Source: Flavobacteriales bacterium ALC-1
Lineage (GTDB): Bacteria; Bacteroidota; Bacteroidia; Flavobacteriales; Flavobacteriaceae
DNA: 64,000 nucleotides
Direction of reading: 5' to 3'
Assembly (NCBI GenBank): GCA_000171875.1
Contig: ABHI01000004.1
Span: forward strand, 293,501-357,500
The notes beneath the pieces are model-generated. The model saw only the letters and a list, made by a program, of their open reading frames with translations, was not told where the DNA came from and did no database searches. The position numbers were made by a program, and so were the translations under genes. How positions within the stretch are numbered: position 1 is the first letter of the stretch; every line of letters begins with the position of its first letter. Shown in pieces: positions 37,995 to 47,237 of this stretch.

Positions 37995-40900
37995 TTATTT
38001 AAGCTGATCTCTAAGCATATCTTTAACCAGTCCGAAAATCATATTGTTTATATCTGCTCTTGCCTCTTTATTATCGGAATAAATTTTATAAAGATTGAAA
38101 TTGTCATTTATGTGTTTGAGCATTTCTTCACTTACAATTTTATCATTGGTAATTTTCGCATTTTGTTCATCTGAGAATTCATAAGCATTTCTCATTTCTT
38201 TATTCTTAAAAACTCCTTCTGCAACATTAACAGCCATTTTTCGAACTTTGTCGGTGTCTTCAAATTCAGTTCCGTAGCGTTCGTTAAATGCTTTTAAAAT
38301 ACCTGACAAATATTCGATTTCTGGCTCATTAACTCCACCACGCATTTCGGTCGGAATTGGTTTCAAATCTTCTCCTTGTTCCAAAACAACGTTTGTAGTC
38401 GATTCCAATTGTAATCGGTAACTATCCATATCAATATTATCCAAAATACCTTGTGCTAAATCTACAGATGTATCTCCACCTAATTTGTTTTGTAAGTGAT
38501 TTAAGAAAATATAAAGCCTTTCCAAATATGCGTTTTCAAATTCCACAATTTGAGAAAGGAAAATATACAAACGAACATACGTTTTAACTTTTGCTCTAAA
38601 ATCTGCTTGTTGTTCTTCTTCTAAATCGTTTCTGAAAATATCGCTTGATTCATCCAATAAAGCGTGTAATTGGTCAACAGGAACATTGTCCAATATTTTA
38701 TTTGAAAATTCTTCAACTTGTTCCCTTGTGTAAACTTGATAATTATCTAAAGCATCTTGCAAGTCAAACAATTTATTTGGGTCTGTGGCTTCTCCTAAAA
38801 TCGTACTTTCAAAATATGGTTTAAACGAGTTTTCAATATCTTCTGCTGTGTTTGCAAAATCTAAAACAAATGTTTCTTTTTTAAGTGGATGACTTCTATT
38901 TAAACGTGATAAAGTTTGAACAGCATTTACACCACCTAATTTTTTATCTACAAACATTGTATGCAACAAAGGTTGGTCAAAACCTGTCTGAAATTTATTC
39001 GCAACTAATAAAAAACGATACTCGTTTTTCTCAAATTCATCAGGAATTTTAGCACTCGGAAATCCGTTTAAACTTGCTTCTGTTTCTCCATCTATTTCTC
39101 CAGAAAATCCAACTACTGCTTTATAAGGACTGTTAATGTCTTTTAAATATTGGTCAAAAGCTTTTTTATACTTTACTGCATTTGCACGACTACTTGTAAC
39201 CATCATAGCTTTTCCTTTGCCACCAACTTTTTTATTTAGATTTTCCAAAAATTGGTTAATCATTAAAATTGATTTTTTCTTAATTGCGTGTTCGTGACTT
39301 TCTACATAAGCTTTTAGTTTCTTTTGTGCTTTCTTTTTGTCGTATTCTGGGTCGTCTTCTATTTTTTTGAGTAAAGCATAATAACTTTGATAAGTTGTAT
39401 AATTCTGCAATACATCTTTTATAAAACCTTCTTCAATAGCTTGTTTCATAGAATATAAATGAAACGCTCTAAACTTGGTTTTGCTGTTTTCTTGATATGG
39501 AACTCCAAAAAGTTCTAAAGTTTTGTTCTTTGGTGTTGCTGTAAATGCGAAATAACTTGCATTTGGCAATAATTTACGAGCTTTTACCATTGCTCTAATT
39601 AAATCTTCTCCTGTTACTTCATTGCTTTCATTTTCATCATAATTTTCAAGGTCAGATTGTAATTCTTCTTCATCTGAAACTTTAGCTAATGTTTCATTTA
39701 GCTTTCGAGCCATTTGACCACTTAAACTGCTGTGTGCTTCGTCAATGATGATTCCAAAATTAGTTCCTGGCAAATCTCCAATTTCTTCAACAATGTGTGG
39801 GAATTTTTGAATTGTGGTAATGACAATTTTTTTTCCTTCTTCTAAAGCTGTTTTTAATTGTTTACTTCCTTCTGTAATGGCTTGCACAACACCTTTTACT
39901 TGTTGGTATTGCTTAATATTATCTCTAATTTGTTTGTCTAAAACTCTTCTGTCTGTAATTACAATTACAGTATCAAAAATAGTTTTATTTCCTGCTTTGT
40001 TGTGTAAACCAACCAATTGATGTGCTAACCAAGAAATTGAATTACTTTTTCCAGAACCAGCAGAATGTTGAATTAAGTATTTTTGACCTGCTCCATTTTC
40101 TTGTGCATCTGCTAAAATATTACGAACTGCTGCTAATTGATGAAATCTCGGAAAAATTAGTTTTTTAACTTTCTTTATTCGCTTTTTCCCTTTGGAATCT
40201 AAATATTCTTTTTCTTCGGTAATTATTTGAGAATAGTTTTGAATGATGTTTGTTAAACTATCTTTTGTTAATACTTCTTTCCACAAATAATCCGTTCTAA
40301 TACCTTCTTTTGGTGGATTGCCTGCTCCGTTTTTATAGCCTTTATTGAAAGGTAAAAAGAAAGAACTTTGTCCTTTTAATTCTGTACACATCCAAACTTC
40401 TTCAGAATCTACAGCAAAGTTGACCACCAAACGACCAAAACGGAAAATTTCTTCGTTTGGGTCTCTGTCTGTTTTATATTGTTTTATTGCGTGGTTTACA
40501 TTTTGTTTGGTGAGTTCATTTTTTAACTCAAAACTGATGATTGGCAAACCATTAATAAACGTTACAATGTCTAACGATTTTTTGTTTTTTGGCGAAAAAT
40601 AGACTTGACGCATAGCCGAAAAAATATTGGCTTGGTACAAGTCATTTGCTTTTTGATTGTATGCAGAAACTGGTTTATCGTAAAACAGTCGAAGTTTTGT
40701 ATCTGTAAATCCATCTACAATACCTTTTCGTAATACTTCTATAACGCCTTTTTGTTTTGTTTGGTCGTTTAAGCGTTTTACTATTTTTTGTTTGTAAAGG
40801 TCTTTATGGTAACGTTTTAATTTGTCTAATGCTTTGGTTTGTGTTTCTTCTAAAAACTGGAATAACAAATCTTCATCAATACAGTTGATATTGTCGTAAC

Positions 40901-40997
40901 TGGTATTTGCCCTTTCTACATATTTATTGCTGTCAACTAAATAATCAACAATATGCTTTTCAAAGCCATTTTCTTTTGTATTGGTGGTTTTACTCAT
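37995..40997 (-). CDS. hsdR: Type I restriction enzyme, R subunit
   Basis: 1000 residues. The N-terminal nuclease domain (about 120-180) has DIVTFINGLPIISFELK with the acidic and ExK residues. Helicase motor: Walker A SAGSGKS near 314, DEAH near 421, FTATPKN, and a motif VI region RLNRSHPLKK. C-terminal helical part binds HsdM. It cuts DNA after translocation. It starts 1 base after the stop of the 116-aa gene. Confidence 0.95.
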   Translation of the reverse strand: MSKTTNTKENGFEKHIVDYLVDSNKYVERANTSYDNINCIDEDLLFQFLEETQTKALDKLKRYHKDLYKQKIVKRLNDQTKQKGVIEVLRKGIVDGFTDTKLRLFYDKPVSAYNQKANDLYQANIFSAMRQVYFSPKNKKSLDIVTFINGLPIISFELKNELTKQNVNHAIKQYKTDRDPNEEIFRFGRLVVNFAVDSEEVWMCTELKGQSSFFLPFNKGYKNGAGNPPKEGIRTDYLWKEVLTKDSLTNIIQNYSQIITEEKEYLDSKGKKRIKKVKKLIFPRFHQLAAVRNILADAQENGAGQKYLIQHSAGSGKSNSISWLAHQLVGLHNKAGNKTIFDTVIVITDRRVLDKQIRDNIKQYQQVKGVVQAITEGSKQLKTALEEGKKIVITTIQKFPHIVEEIGDLPGTNFGIIIDEAHSSLSGQMARKLNETLAKVSDEEELQSDLENYDENESNEVTGEDLIRAMVKARKLLPNASYFAFTATPKNKTLELFGVPYQENSKTKFRAFHLYSMKQAIEEGFIKDVLQNYTTYQSYYALLKKIEDDPEYDKKKAQKKLKAYVESHEHAIKKKSILMINQFLENLNKKVGGKGKAMMVTSSRANAVKYKKAFDQYLKDINSPYKAVVGFSGEIDGETEASLNGFPSAKIPDEFEKNEYRFLLVANKFQTGFDQPLLHTMFVDKKLGGVNAVQTLSRLNRSHPLKKETFVLDFANTAEDIENSFKPYFESTILGEATDPNKLFDLQDALDNYQVYTREQVEEFSNKILDNVPVDQLHALLDESSDIFRNDLEEEQQADFRAKVKTYVRLYIFLSQIVEFENAYLERLYIFLNHLQNKLGGDTSVDLAQGILDNIDMDSYRLQLESTTNVVLEQGEDLKPIPTEMRGGVNEPEIEYLSGILKAFNERYGTEFEDTDKVRKMAVNVAEGVFKNKEMRNAYEFSDEQNAKITNDKIVSEEMLKHINDNFNLYKIYSDNKEARADINNMIFGLVKDMLRDQLK

Positions 40998-40998
40998 T

Positions 40999-41349
40999 CT
41001 AAAATTTCTTTTCTAACCTTTCTACTTCATCAACAATCTCTTTGAGTAGAAGTATTCTATTTTGTCTTGGTAAATCTGGATGAATCCAAAACCTTGACTT
41101 ATCTTTTAGTTGTCTCGCTAAATCTTTATCGACTAACCTAGTATTTCTTGATGCTTCATTCCACAAATTAGATAACTCTTGATTGGGAACATATTCTCCA
41201 TCTTGATTTCTTAAGTAGTTATAAGTATGTGTCCACGCCTTTTGTATGGAAGATATAGCTTCATTTACTCTAACTTTATGTTTATCGCTGTATGAAGCAA
41301 GCTTATCAATTGCCCAAGCCAAAAATTTTATATCTCCAATTGCACTCAT
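40999..41349 (-). CDS. Small helical protein inside the hsd operon, function unknown
   Basis: 116 residues with no signal peptide or membrane segment; it looks mostly alpha-helical, with the conserved-looking ends IGDIKFLAWAIDKLA and LPRQNRILLLKEIVDEVERL. It is packed between hsdS (2 bases) and hsdR (1 base), so its product ratio is tied to the restriction enzyme. I do not recognise the family. Possibilities are a regulator of restriction, an effector or an antitoxin-like partner; none can be shown from the sequence. Confidence 0.7.
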   Translation of the reverse strand: MSAIGDIKFLAWAIDKLASYSDKHKVRVNEAISSIQKAWTHTYNYLRNQDGEYVPNQELSNLWNEASRNTRLVDKDLARQLKDKSRFWIHPDLPRQNRILLLKEIVDEVERLEKKF

Positions 41350-41351
41350 AA

Positions 41352-42674
41352 TTAATTAGTGTTTTTATAATTAGCAGCTCCTTCTGCTACCATTGCCAAA
41401 AGTGTGTCTTCTTTAGGAATTGTAAAATCTCTTACATCTATTTTACCTGTAACCGCATCTGCTATTAAAGCCGTTTTGTATTCTTCTACCAAGGAAATTT
41501 CTTTTGCTATTGTTATTATGGTTTTTGAAACTAACTCTGTTTCCTTTTCAATGAACCTTACTATTTCTGATTGTTCAGTCTTATTAGGTTTACTGATTTT
41601 AAGCGTACCTATAAAATTCCAACTCGCTCTTGGCATTTTCGCTCCATAAGTGGAATTGTCAACTATACTAATAAAATCGCTAGCAAGCATTCTGTATTTT
41701 AAGTATTTTGGATTCCAATCATTTCTATTAGGTGTAAGCACCAATAATTCATTCACACAACTTCCCTCAAAATTTGGTGAAACAACTTTTGCTAAATAAG
41801 GGCGAAGTTTGCCAAACAACACATCTCCTTTCTTAAAAATTGTACCGACACCTTCAAAAGAGTTCTCATTTAAAGCAAGTATTCTGCCTGTTTTACCTTC
41901 AATATTCTCTAACGCAATTTTGTTTTTAATACTTTCTTTGTTATTAAATTCTGTATGCATATTTAGACGAACCGAATATTTCAATTTCCTAACCTCCCAA
42001 TGTTCTGGAATTTCGCCCAACCATTCAATACCAGAATCTTTCATTGGCACATTTGGGTTGATGCCTTTTATAACTGCTTGGTTGATGATGGCTGCTTTTT
42101 GCTCGTTTAGTAATTCAATTAACTGTTTTTTCTTGGTAATAAAACGGTTTATTTTCTCGGTTTTGTAGTCGAGAAAATTGGCTATGGTGGTTTGTTCTTG
42201 TTTTGGTGGAAGTGGAATAATCATATTCTTCATTTCAGAATATCTAGTTGTCCAGAGGTCTTCTACAATACCTCTACCATATCTATAATATTCTTCTTTG
42301 AAAAAGTAAGATTTTAAAAGATATTGAGAGAATACAGGAATTATGTCTATCGGTTTTAATACTATATTTATTAGTGATACAGAACCATCATAAATAGATA
42401 AGCCACTAGAACCTTTTCTATCCGAACGACTATTAATTGCAAAATCTCCACTTAATACTAATTTTCTGTTATCGCCATCATTTGATTTAGCCGCATTTTC
42501 TAATTGTGGCACAATTCCATTTTTGGTAACAGAAAGTGGTGGAAAGTCTTTATCAGAAACTTTTTCTTTACGCTCATTAAAAACACTTCCAAGTCTAACT
42601 TCTTTCCAATGATTCGGTATTTTATTTAGCCAATCAATTTTTGATGTATTTAAATAACTGTGGTTGTTTTTCAT
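41352..42674 (-). CDS. hsdS: Type I restriction enzyme, specificity subunit
   Basis: 440 residues with two target-recognition domains (about 20-175 and 215-380), each followed by the family's conserved coiled-coil spacer: PPKQEQTTIANFLDYKTEKI (about 155-200) and NKTEQSEIVRFIEKETELV (about 365-410). The first starts at IPNHWKEVRLGSVF and the second at IPEHWEVRKLKYS, the usual repeat. It shares one base with the end of hsdM (stop-start TAATG). Target sequence is not predictable from the primary sequence. Confidence 0.94.
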   Translation of the reverse strand: MKNNHSYLNTSKIDWLNKIPNHWKEVRLGSVFNERKEKVSDKDFPPLSVTKNGIVPQLENAAKSNDGDNRKLVLSGDFAINSRSDRKGSSGLSIYDGSVSLINIVLKPIDIIPVFSQYLLKSYFFKEEYYRYGRGIVEDLWTTRYSEMKNMIIPLPPKQEQTTIANFLDYKTEKINRFITKKKQLIELLNEQKAAIINQAVIKGINPNVPMKDSGIEWLGEIPEHWEVRKLKYSVRLNMHTEFNNKESIKNKIALENIEGKTGRILALNENSFEGVGTIFKKGDVLFGKLRPYLAKVVSPNFEGSCVNELLVLTPNRNDWNPKYLKYRMLASDFISIVDNSTYGAKMPRASWNFIGTLKISKPNKTEQSEIVRFIEKETELVSKTIITIAKEISLVEEYKTALIADAVTGKIDVRDFTIPKEDTLLAMVAEGAANYKNTN

Positions 42675-44485
42675 TAATCAATAATTTCTTTTAGTAAACC
42701 ATCAGTTTCTTTTTCTAATGATAAAATTTCATTAGTAATAATATTAAGGTTTCTTAATTCATCATATTTATAAAAGTGCTTTGTTAATGGGATATTGTAA
42801 CCTACTTTCATTTTCTTTTTATCGTACCAAGCATCTGGTGCATATGGTATTACCTCACGTTTAAAATAAGTGTCAATATCTTCAGTCATCGGTACATTTT
42901 CAGAATCTTTTAAGTCTTTATCAGATTTTGGATTTCCTTTTTTGTCAGTTACTATCTTTCCATCTTCATCTCTTTCAGGTTGATGAACTGTTATCTGATA
43001 GTATCCAAAATCTTCGTTGTTAAAAATTTTTGAGTATTGGTTTTCTTCAAAATCAAAATAAAGGTTTTGTATATCTAAAATATGATTAGGATTTAATTCA
43101 ACCCTTTTGTCTCCAAGAGGTTTTCTCATTTTTTTAGAAAACTCATCTTTTGAAGAAGCATTTATCAACTGTACCTTTCCTTTTCGTTTTTCTTCTTTTA
43201 CATTACTTAAAATCCAAATATATGTGGCAATACCTGTATTATAAAACATATCATTTGGCAATTGTATAATACACTCTAATAAATCGTTTTCTAAAATGTA
43301 TTGTCTTATTCCGCTTTCTCCACTTCCTGCATCTCCTGTAAATAGTGCAGAACCATTATGTACAGAAGCAATTCGGCTCCCACCATCTTTTGGGTCTTTC
43401 ATTTTAGAAAGCATATGTAACATAAACATAAGCTGTCCATCGTTACTGCGAGAAGCCAAGGTTTGTTCTTCTAATTCGCCTTTAAAGTTTTTAATTTTTA
43501 GATTAAACCTTGTATCTACAATGTCTTGTTTTTTATTCGAGCTATTGGTTAATGACTTTAAGTCTTCTTTCCAACTTGTTCCGTAAGGTGGATTGGTCAA
43601 CATAAAGTTGAACTTTAAATTTGGTTCAAAACCATACTCACTCAAAGTAGAACCAAATTTTATTTTGTCTGGGTCTTCGTTTTTAAGCAACATATCAGAT
43701 TTACAAGTCGCATACATTTCTCCTGTATTCTCTTGTCCGTATAAATGAAAAGTGGCTTTAGATTTTATTTCTCCATCTGGATTTGTTGCGTACTTTTTAG
43801 ATTGCGTCAACATTGCTCCAGAACCAGCACAAGGGTCGTACACTAAAAAAGTTCCGTTTTGTATTTTTTCTTTTACAGGCAAATACACCAAGTGTGTCAT
43901 TAATTCAATAATTTCTCTTGGTGTAAAATGTCGTCCAGCAGCAGCATTTGTTTTTTCGTTAAATCTGCGAATTAAATCCTCAAACATATAACCCATTGCC
44001 ATAGGTGATATTTTTTCAGGACGCAATTCTACTTTTGGGTTACAGAATTTTTCGATTAGTGAAAACGTAATTCCACCATTTTCAAGGGTTTCTAATTGGT
44101 TTCTGAATTTGAATTTAGAAATAATGTCTTGTACATTTTCTGAATAGCCATTTAGGTAATCTAAAAAATTGCTATCAATATTTTTTGGGTCGTCCAACAA
44201 CTTTTTCATTGTGTATGGCGAAGTGTTGTAAAATGCCAATCCAGAACCGTGAGTTTCACTCGTTAAAAGTCCGTCAAGATTATCCATTTTGGATTTAAAC
44301 TCATTGTGAGTTTTCAGAACTTTGTCTTTGCTTTTTTCAAGTGCTAAATCTAATCTTCTCAAAACGGTCATTGGTAAAATCACGTCTTGATATTGATTTT
44401 CAAGGTATTTGTTTATGAGTACATCATCTGCAACTGTCCAGATGAAATTTATAATTGGTTGTAGGCTTTGTGTATCTAGATTCAT
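42674..44485 (-). CDS. hsdM: Type I DNA methyltransferase, M subunit
   Basis: 603 residues. N-terminal helical HsdM_N domain (1-150), SAM-binding motif DPCAGSGAM near 220 and catalytic NPPY near 300 for N6-adenine methylation, with C-terminal contacts to HsdS. It is longer than many HsdM proteins because of a charged C-terminal extension (about 500-603). It is the first gene of the eight-gene minus-strand operon; no exact TAnnTTTG box was found ahead of it. Confidence 0.95.
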   Translation of the reverse strand: MNLDTQSLQPIINFIWTVADDVLINKYLENQYQDVILPMTVLRRLDLALEKSKDKVLKTHNEFKSKMDNLDGLLTSETHGSGLAFYNTSPYTMKKLLDDPKNIDSNFLDYLNGYSENVQDIISKFKFRNQLETLENGGITFSLIEKFCNPKVELRPEKISPMAMGYMFEDLIRRFNEKTNAAAGRHFTPREIIELMTHLVYLPVKEKIQNGTFLVYDPCAGSGAMLTQSKKYATNPDGEIKSKATFHLYGQENTGEMYATCKSDMLLKNEDPDKIKFGSTLSEYGFEPNLKFNFMLTNPPYGTSWKEDLKSLTNSSNKKQDIVDTRFNLKIKNFKGELEEQTLASRSNDGQLMFMLHMLSKMKDPKDGGSRIASVHNGSALFTGDAGSGESGIRQYILENDLLECIIQLPNDMFYNTGIATYIWILSNVKEEKRKGKVQLINASSKDEFSKKMRKPLGDKRVELNPNHILDIQNLYFDFEENQYSKIFNNEDFGYYQITVHQPERDEDGKIVTDKKGNPKSDKDLKDSENVPMTEDIDTYFKREVIPYAPDAWYDKKKMKVGYNIPLTKHFYKYDELRNLNIITNEILSLEKETDGLLKEIID

Positions 44486-44614
44486 TTAGTTTCATTTAAA
44501 CAAATAAAGCGCCTCGAAATGAGTCGCTATTATTAATTAAGGGAATAGTTAAAGATAAAAAAAGTATTAAAGCTACAAAGTGATTTTTGTCATATTATTT
44601 AGCAAAAAGTAATA

Positions 44615-44902
44615 TTACTCCCTATAACTAATCCGATCGCGAATCCCGCCATTCTCTCTATGAATAATTACATCTGCCTTATAACGTTTGGCTAGGGTTT
44701 TTGCTTTACGTATGGCTGTACTTTGTTTACGGTGTTTTGAAGTAATACGCTTGTTGCCTTCTCTACGTACGGCCCATTTATCTTGATAAGGGACCACATG
44801 CTGGTGCCAGGTTCGTTTTTTTGCCGTGTTGTGCCCAAGTGCTTTGAGTATGGCTTCTATGAGTTTTTGGATGGCGTCTGTAAGTGTGTTTTGTTTTGGC
44901 AT
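44615..44902 (-). CDS. DUF2188 domain protein
   Basis: 95 residues, very basic. HVVPYQDKWAVRREGNKR plus KAKTLAKRYKADVIIHRENGGI is the DUF2188 pattern; the N-terminal 30 residues are a helical addition. Function unknown. It lies 129 bases upstream of hsdM in the same direction and may be transcribed separately. Confidence 0.75.
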   Translation of the reverse strand: MPKQNTLTDAIQKLIEAILKALGHNTAKKRTWHQHVVPYQDKWAVRREGNKRITSKHRKQSTAIRKAKTLAKRYKADVIIHRENGGIRDRISYRE

Positions 44903-44943
44903 GAGGTAAAGGTATGTGATTTTATATAATGAAAATAGATAAT

Positions 44944-45000
44944 TTAGATTGGTTAGGACATTAGATTCTTAGACCTTTTAGATCGTTAGATTAATTAGAT
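44944..45000. repeat. TTAGAT-rich degenerate tandem tract, left copy
   Basis: TTAGAY or TTAG units recur every 7-9 bases in the gap before the TPR lipoprotein gene. A similar tract follows that gene at 46003-46067. Confidence 0.75.
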
Positions 45001-45074
45001 TTTTTGAATTTTTTGAATTTAGATCAGAAGTTATATATAGTATTTAGTTTGTATTTTTAAACAAAAGCAACCTC

Positions 45075-46001
45075 ATGAAATACATATGCAACCTTCTTAT
45101 TATTAGTGTCTTTTTATATAGCTGCAAACAAACACCTAAAGCTACACCGACAGAAACACCCATAAAAACACAAAGTGACTTCGATATACGTATCACGAGT
45201 TTATCGCAATCCAATACCACTAGAGATTCCTTATTGTTAGCCAATTATAAACATGCGCTTCAAAATTTTAATAAGGACCCCACGGCAACACACACCATTT
45301 GGTTGGGCAGACGTATTGCTTACACTGGTGCCTATAAAGAAGCGATTAACGTATTTACCAAAGGTATAGCACAGTTCCCTAATGATGCACGCTTGTATAG
45401 ACATCGTGGGCATCGCTATATTACGACCCGGCAATTTAACAAAGCCATTATAGATTTTGAGGATGCAGCAGACCTTATAAAAGGCAAAGTAGATCGTATA
45501 GAGCCAGACGGTATGCCTAACCGATTAAACACTCCTGTATCTAGCTTGCATACTAATATTTGGTATCATTTAGGGTTGACATATTATGTACAAAACAATT
45601 TAGAAAAAGCTCTAGAGGCGTTTAAAAATTGCTTAGAAGCCTCAAAAAATGACGATATGATTGTGGCGACGACGCATTGGTTGTATATGATACAACGGCG
45701 TTTAAACCATACCGAAGCGGCAAAGCGTCTATTAGCACCTATTACTAACGACATGACCATCATAGAGAATGATGGGTATCACCAATTACTCTTATTTTAT
45801 AAAGGCCAATTAACTGAAGATAGCTTAAAAGGGAATGGGGCGTCGGGGTCTAGTGAAGCTGTAAAATATGGTGTTGCCAATTGGCATCATTATAATGGTG
45901 ATGTGAGTAAAGCAGAGCAATTATACAAAGATTTGGTAAGCACAGGTAATAAAGCAGGATTTGGGTTTATTGCGGCTGAGGCGGATTTGGAGAGGCTGTA
46001 A
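45075..46001 (+). CDS. TPR-repeat lipoprotein
   Basis: 308 residues. Lipobox FLYSC (Cys17). The body has tetratricopeptide-like helical repeats (about 75-215, with YKEAINVFTKGIAQFPNDARLYRHRGH and LEKALEAFKNCLEASK as clear units). No catalytic motif. It is likely an envelope scaffold or adaptor. It stands alone, flanked by two TTAGAT tracts. Confidence 0.85.
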   Translation: MKYICNLLIISVFLYSCKQTPKATPTETPIKTQSDFDIRITSLSQSNTTRDSLLLANYKHALQNFNKDPTATHTIWLGRRIAYTGAYKEAINVFTKGIAQFPNDARLYRHRGHRYITTRQFNKAIIDFEDAADLIKGKVDRIEPDGMPNRLNTPVSSLHTNIWYHLGLTYYVQNNLEKALEAFKNCLEASKNDDMIVATTHWLYMIQRRLNHTEAAKRLLAPITNDMTIIENDGYHQLLLFYKGQLTEDSLKGNGASGSSEAVKYGVANWHHYNGDVSKAEQLYKDLVSTGNKAGFGFIAAEADLERL

Positions 46002-46002
46002 T

Positions 46003-46067
46003 TTAGATGGTTAGACCTATTAGATTTGTTAGACTTTTAGATTATTAGACTTGTTAGATGGTTAGAT
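46003..46067. repeat. TTAGAT-rich degenerate tandem tract, right copy
   Basis: It starts 2 bases after the stop of the TPR lipoprotein gene and has about eight TTAGAT/TTAGAC units at 7-9-base spacing, like the tract at 44944-45000. Confidence 0.75.
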
Positions 46068-46357
46068 TCTATAGCTTTGGGTTTTTATGGGGCTTTTTTA
46101 GTTCTACACTTCGATATGCTCAGCACAGGAAGGCTCAATATGACAGTTTATGTATTGGTCTAAGCAATTTCTTTTATAAATGCTTAAAATTTGCTAACTT
46201 TAGACATCCTCTTTTTATTACTATTTAATAGACGTTATAAACAATCCTTTTGATAACGGTTACTGACACATGTTGTGAATTATTTTAAGACTATGATTTT
46301 TTATTCGTAGAGATACATGTGTTCAACATATACGATATAACCCTATAAACTTAAATT
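46068..46357. other. Non-coding leader of the EEP-peptidase-MBL operon
   Basis: It contains a half-element at 46108-46146 (ACTTCGATATGCTCAGC...TATGACAG) that resembles one arm of flavobacterial dispersed repeats, and an inverted repeat ACACATGT (46266-46273) / ACATGTGT (46315-46322) with a 41-base spacer, 35 bases before the first gene of the operon. No exact -7 box is seen. Confidence 0.5.
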
Positions 46358-47209
46358 ATGAATCAAAGGTATTTAAACGTTGGCAGTTGGAACATCGAAA
46401 AGTTTGGATTAGTAGATGATAATACAGAAAACGAATACGCTATTGCACAGCATATCGAACTTTCGGGTGTTGATATTCTTGCGTTTCAAGAAATGTATAT
46501 CACTAATAAATCAAGGTTTACAAATAAGCATTTAGATGCGGCTTTAGATTTGGTAAAGGAGCATACAGGCAACACATGGAAGTACGAAATATTTCCTAAT
46601 CGATCAGCTTCAGACACCAGCCAACTTTGTGGAGTGACTTGGAATACCAATAGAGTAACCAAAAAGCTAGACACCTTAAAAATACCTGTAAAAACGAAAG
46701 TAGAATTTGAAGGTAAAACTTTATGGTTATGGGATAGAATTCCACATGCTGTAAAATTTGAAACTGAACAGGGAAAAACAGATCTTATTATTATTTCTAT
46801 TCATATGAAATCTAATGTCGGCAAACGATATATAGTAGAACGCAAACGCTATGAAGAAGCCAAAACTCTTATTGAAAACATCCCTTTGGTTATAGATGAA
46901 CTCAAAGACAAGGACATTGTTATACTGGGTGACACAAATTGTAAATCTAGAAGAGAGCCAGCTATAAATGCATTCATAACTGGTGGTTTTGAAGATCTAA
47001 ACGCCGACGATATTCCAACTTTTGTAAGAGGAGAAAAAGCACCATTTGATAGAATCTTCGTGCCAGGAGATGAAGATAGGAAGCCTTTTAAATATAGTAG
47101 ACAGTATATTATGCGATCTGCCAGTCCACTCGCACATGACGAGTACCTCTCTGATCATTACCTCATAAAAACCATGATAAAAATAAGAAAGGATGATGAT
47201 TTCATATAA
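46358..47209 (+). CDS. Endonuclease/exonuclease/phosphatase (EEP) family hydrolase, cytosolic
   Basis: 283 residues, no signal peptide. EEP residues are in place: N12 in WNIEKF, E45 in AFQEM, the D192/N194 pair in GDTNCK and D266/H267 in SDHY. The fold covers DNases, phosphoinositide phosphatases, sphingomyelinases and nucleotide phosphodiesterases; which one is not decidable. First gene of a three-gene operon, 28 bases before the peptidase gene. Confidence 0.85.
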   Translation: MNQRYLNVGSWNIEKFGLVDDNTENEYAIAQHIELSGVDILAFQEMYITNKSRFTNKHLDAALDLVKEHTGNTWKYEIFPNRSASDTSQLCGVTWNTNRVTKKLDTLKIPVKTKVEFEGKTLWLWDRIPHAVKFETEQGKTDLIIISIHMKSNVGKRYIVERKRYEEAKTLIENIPLVIDELKDKDIVILGDTNCKSRREPAINAFITGGFEDLNADDIPTFVRGEKAPFDRIFVPGDEDRKPFKYSRQYIMRSASPLAHDEYLSDHYLIKTMIKIRKDDDFI

Positions 47210-47237
47210 TCAAAACTTAATGATTTAAAAGGATAAT

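Noticed and set aside
34108-44902. Integrated prophage or integrative element carrying the defence genes
   Set aside because: No integrase, no tRNA gene, no phage structural genes and no flanking direct att-like repeat was found; the TTAGAT tracts flank only one lipoprotein gene.
46108-46146. Third complete palindromic element
   Set aside because: Only one arm-like segment is present and no reverse complement is found nearby, so it is at most a half-element.
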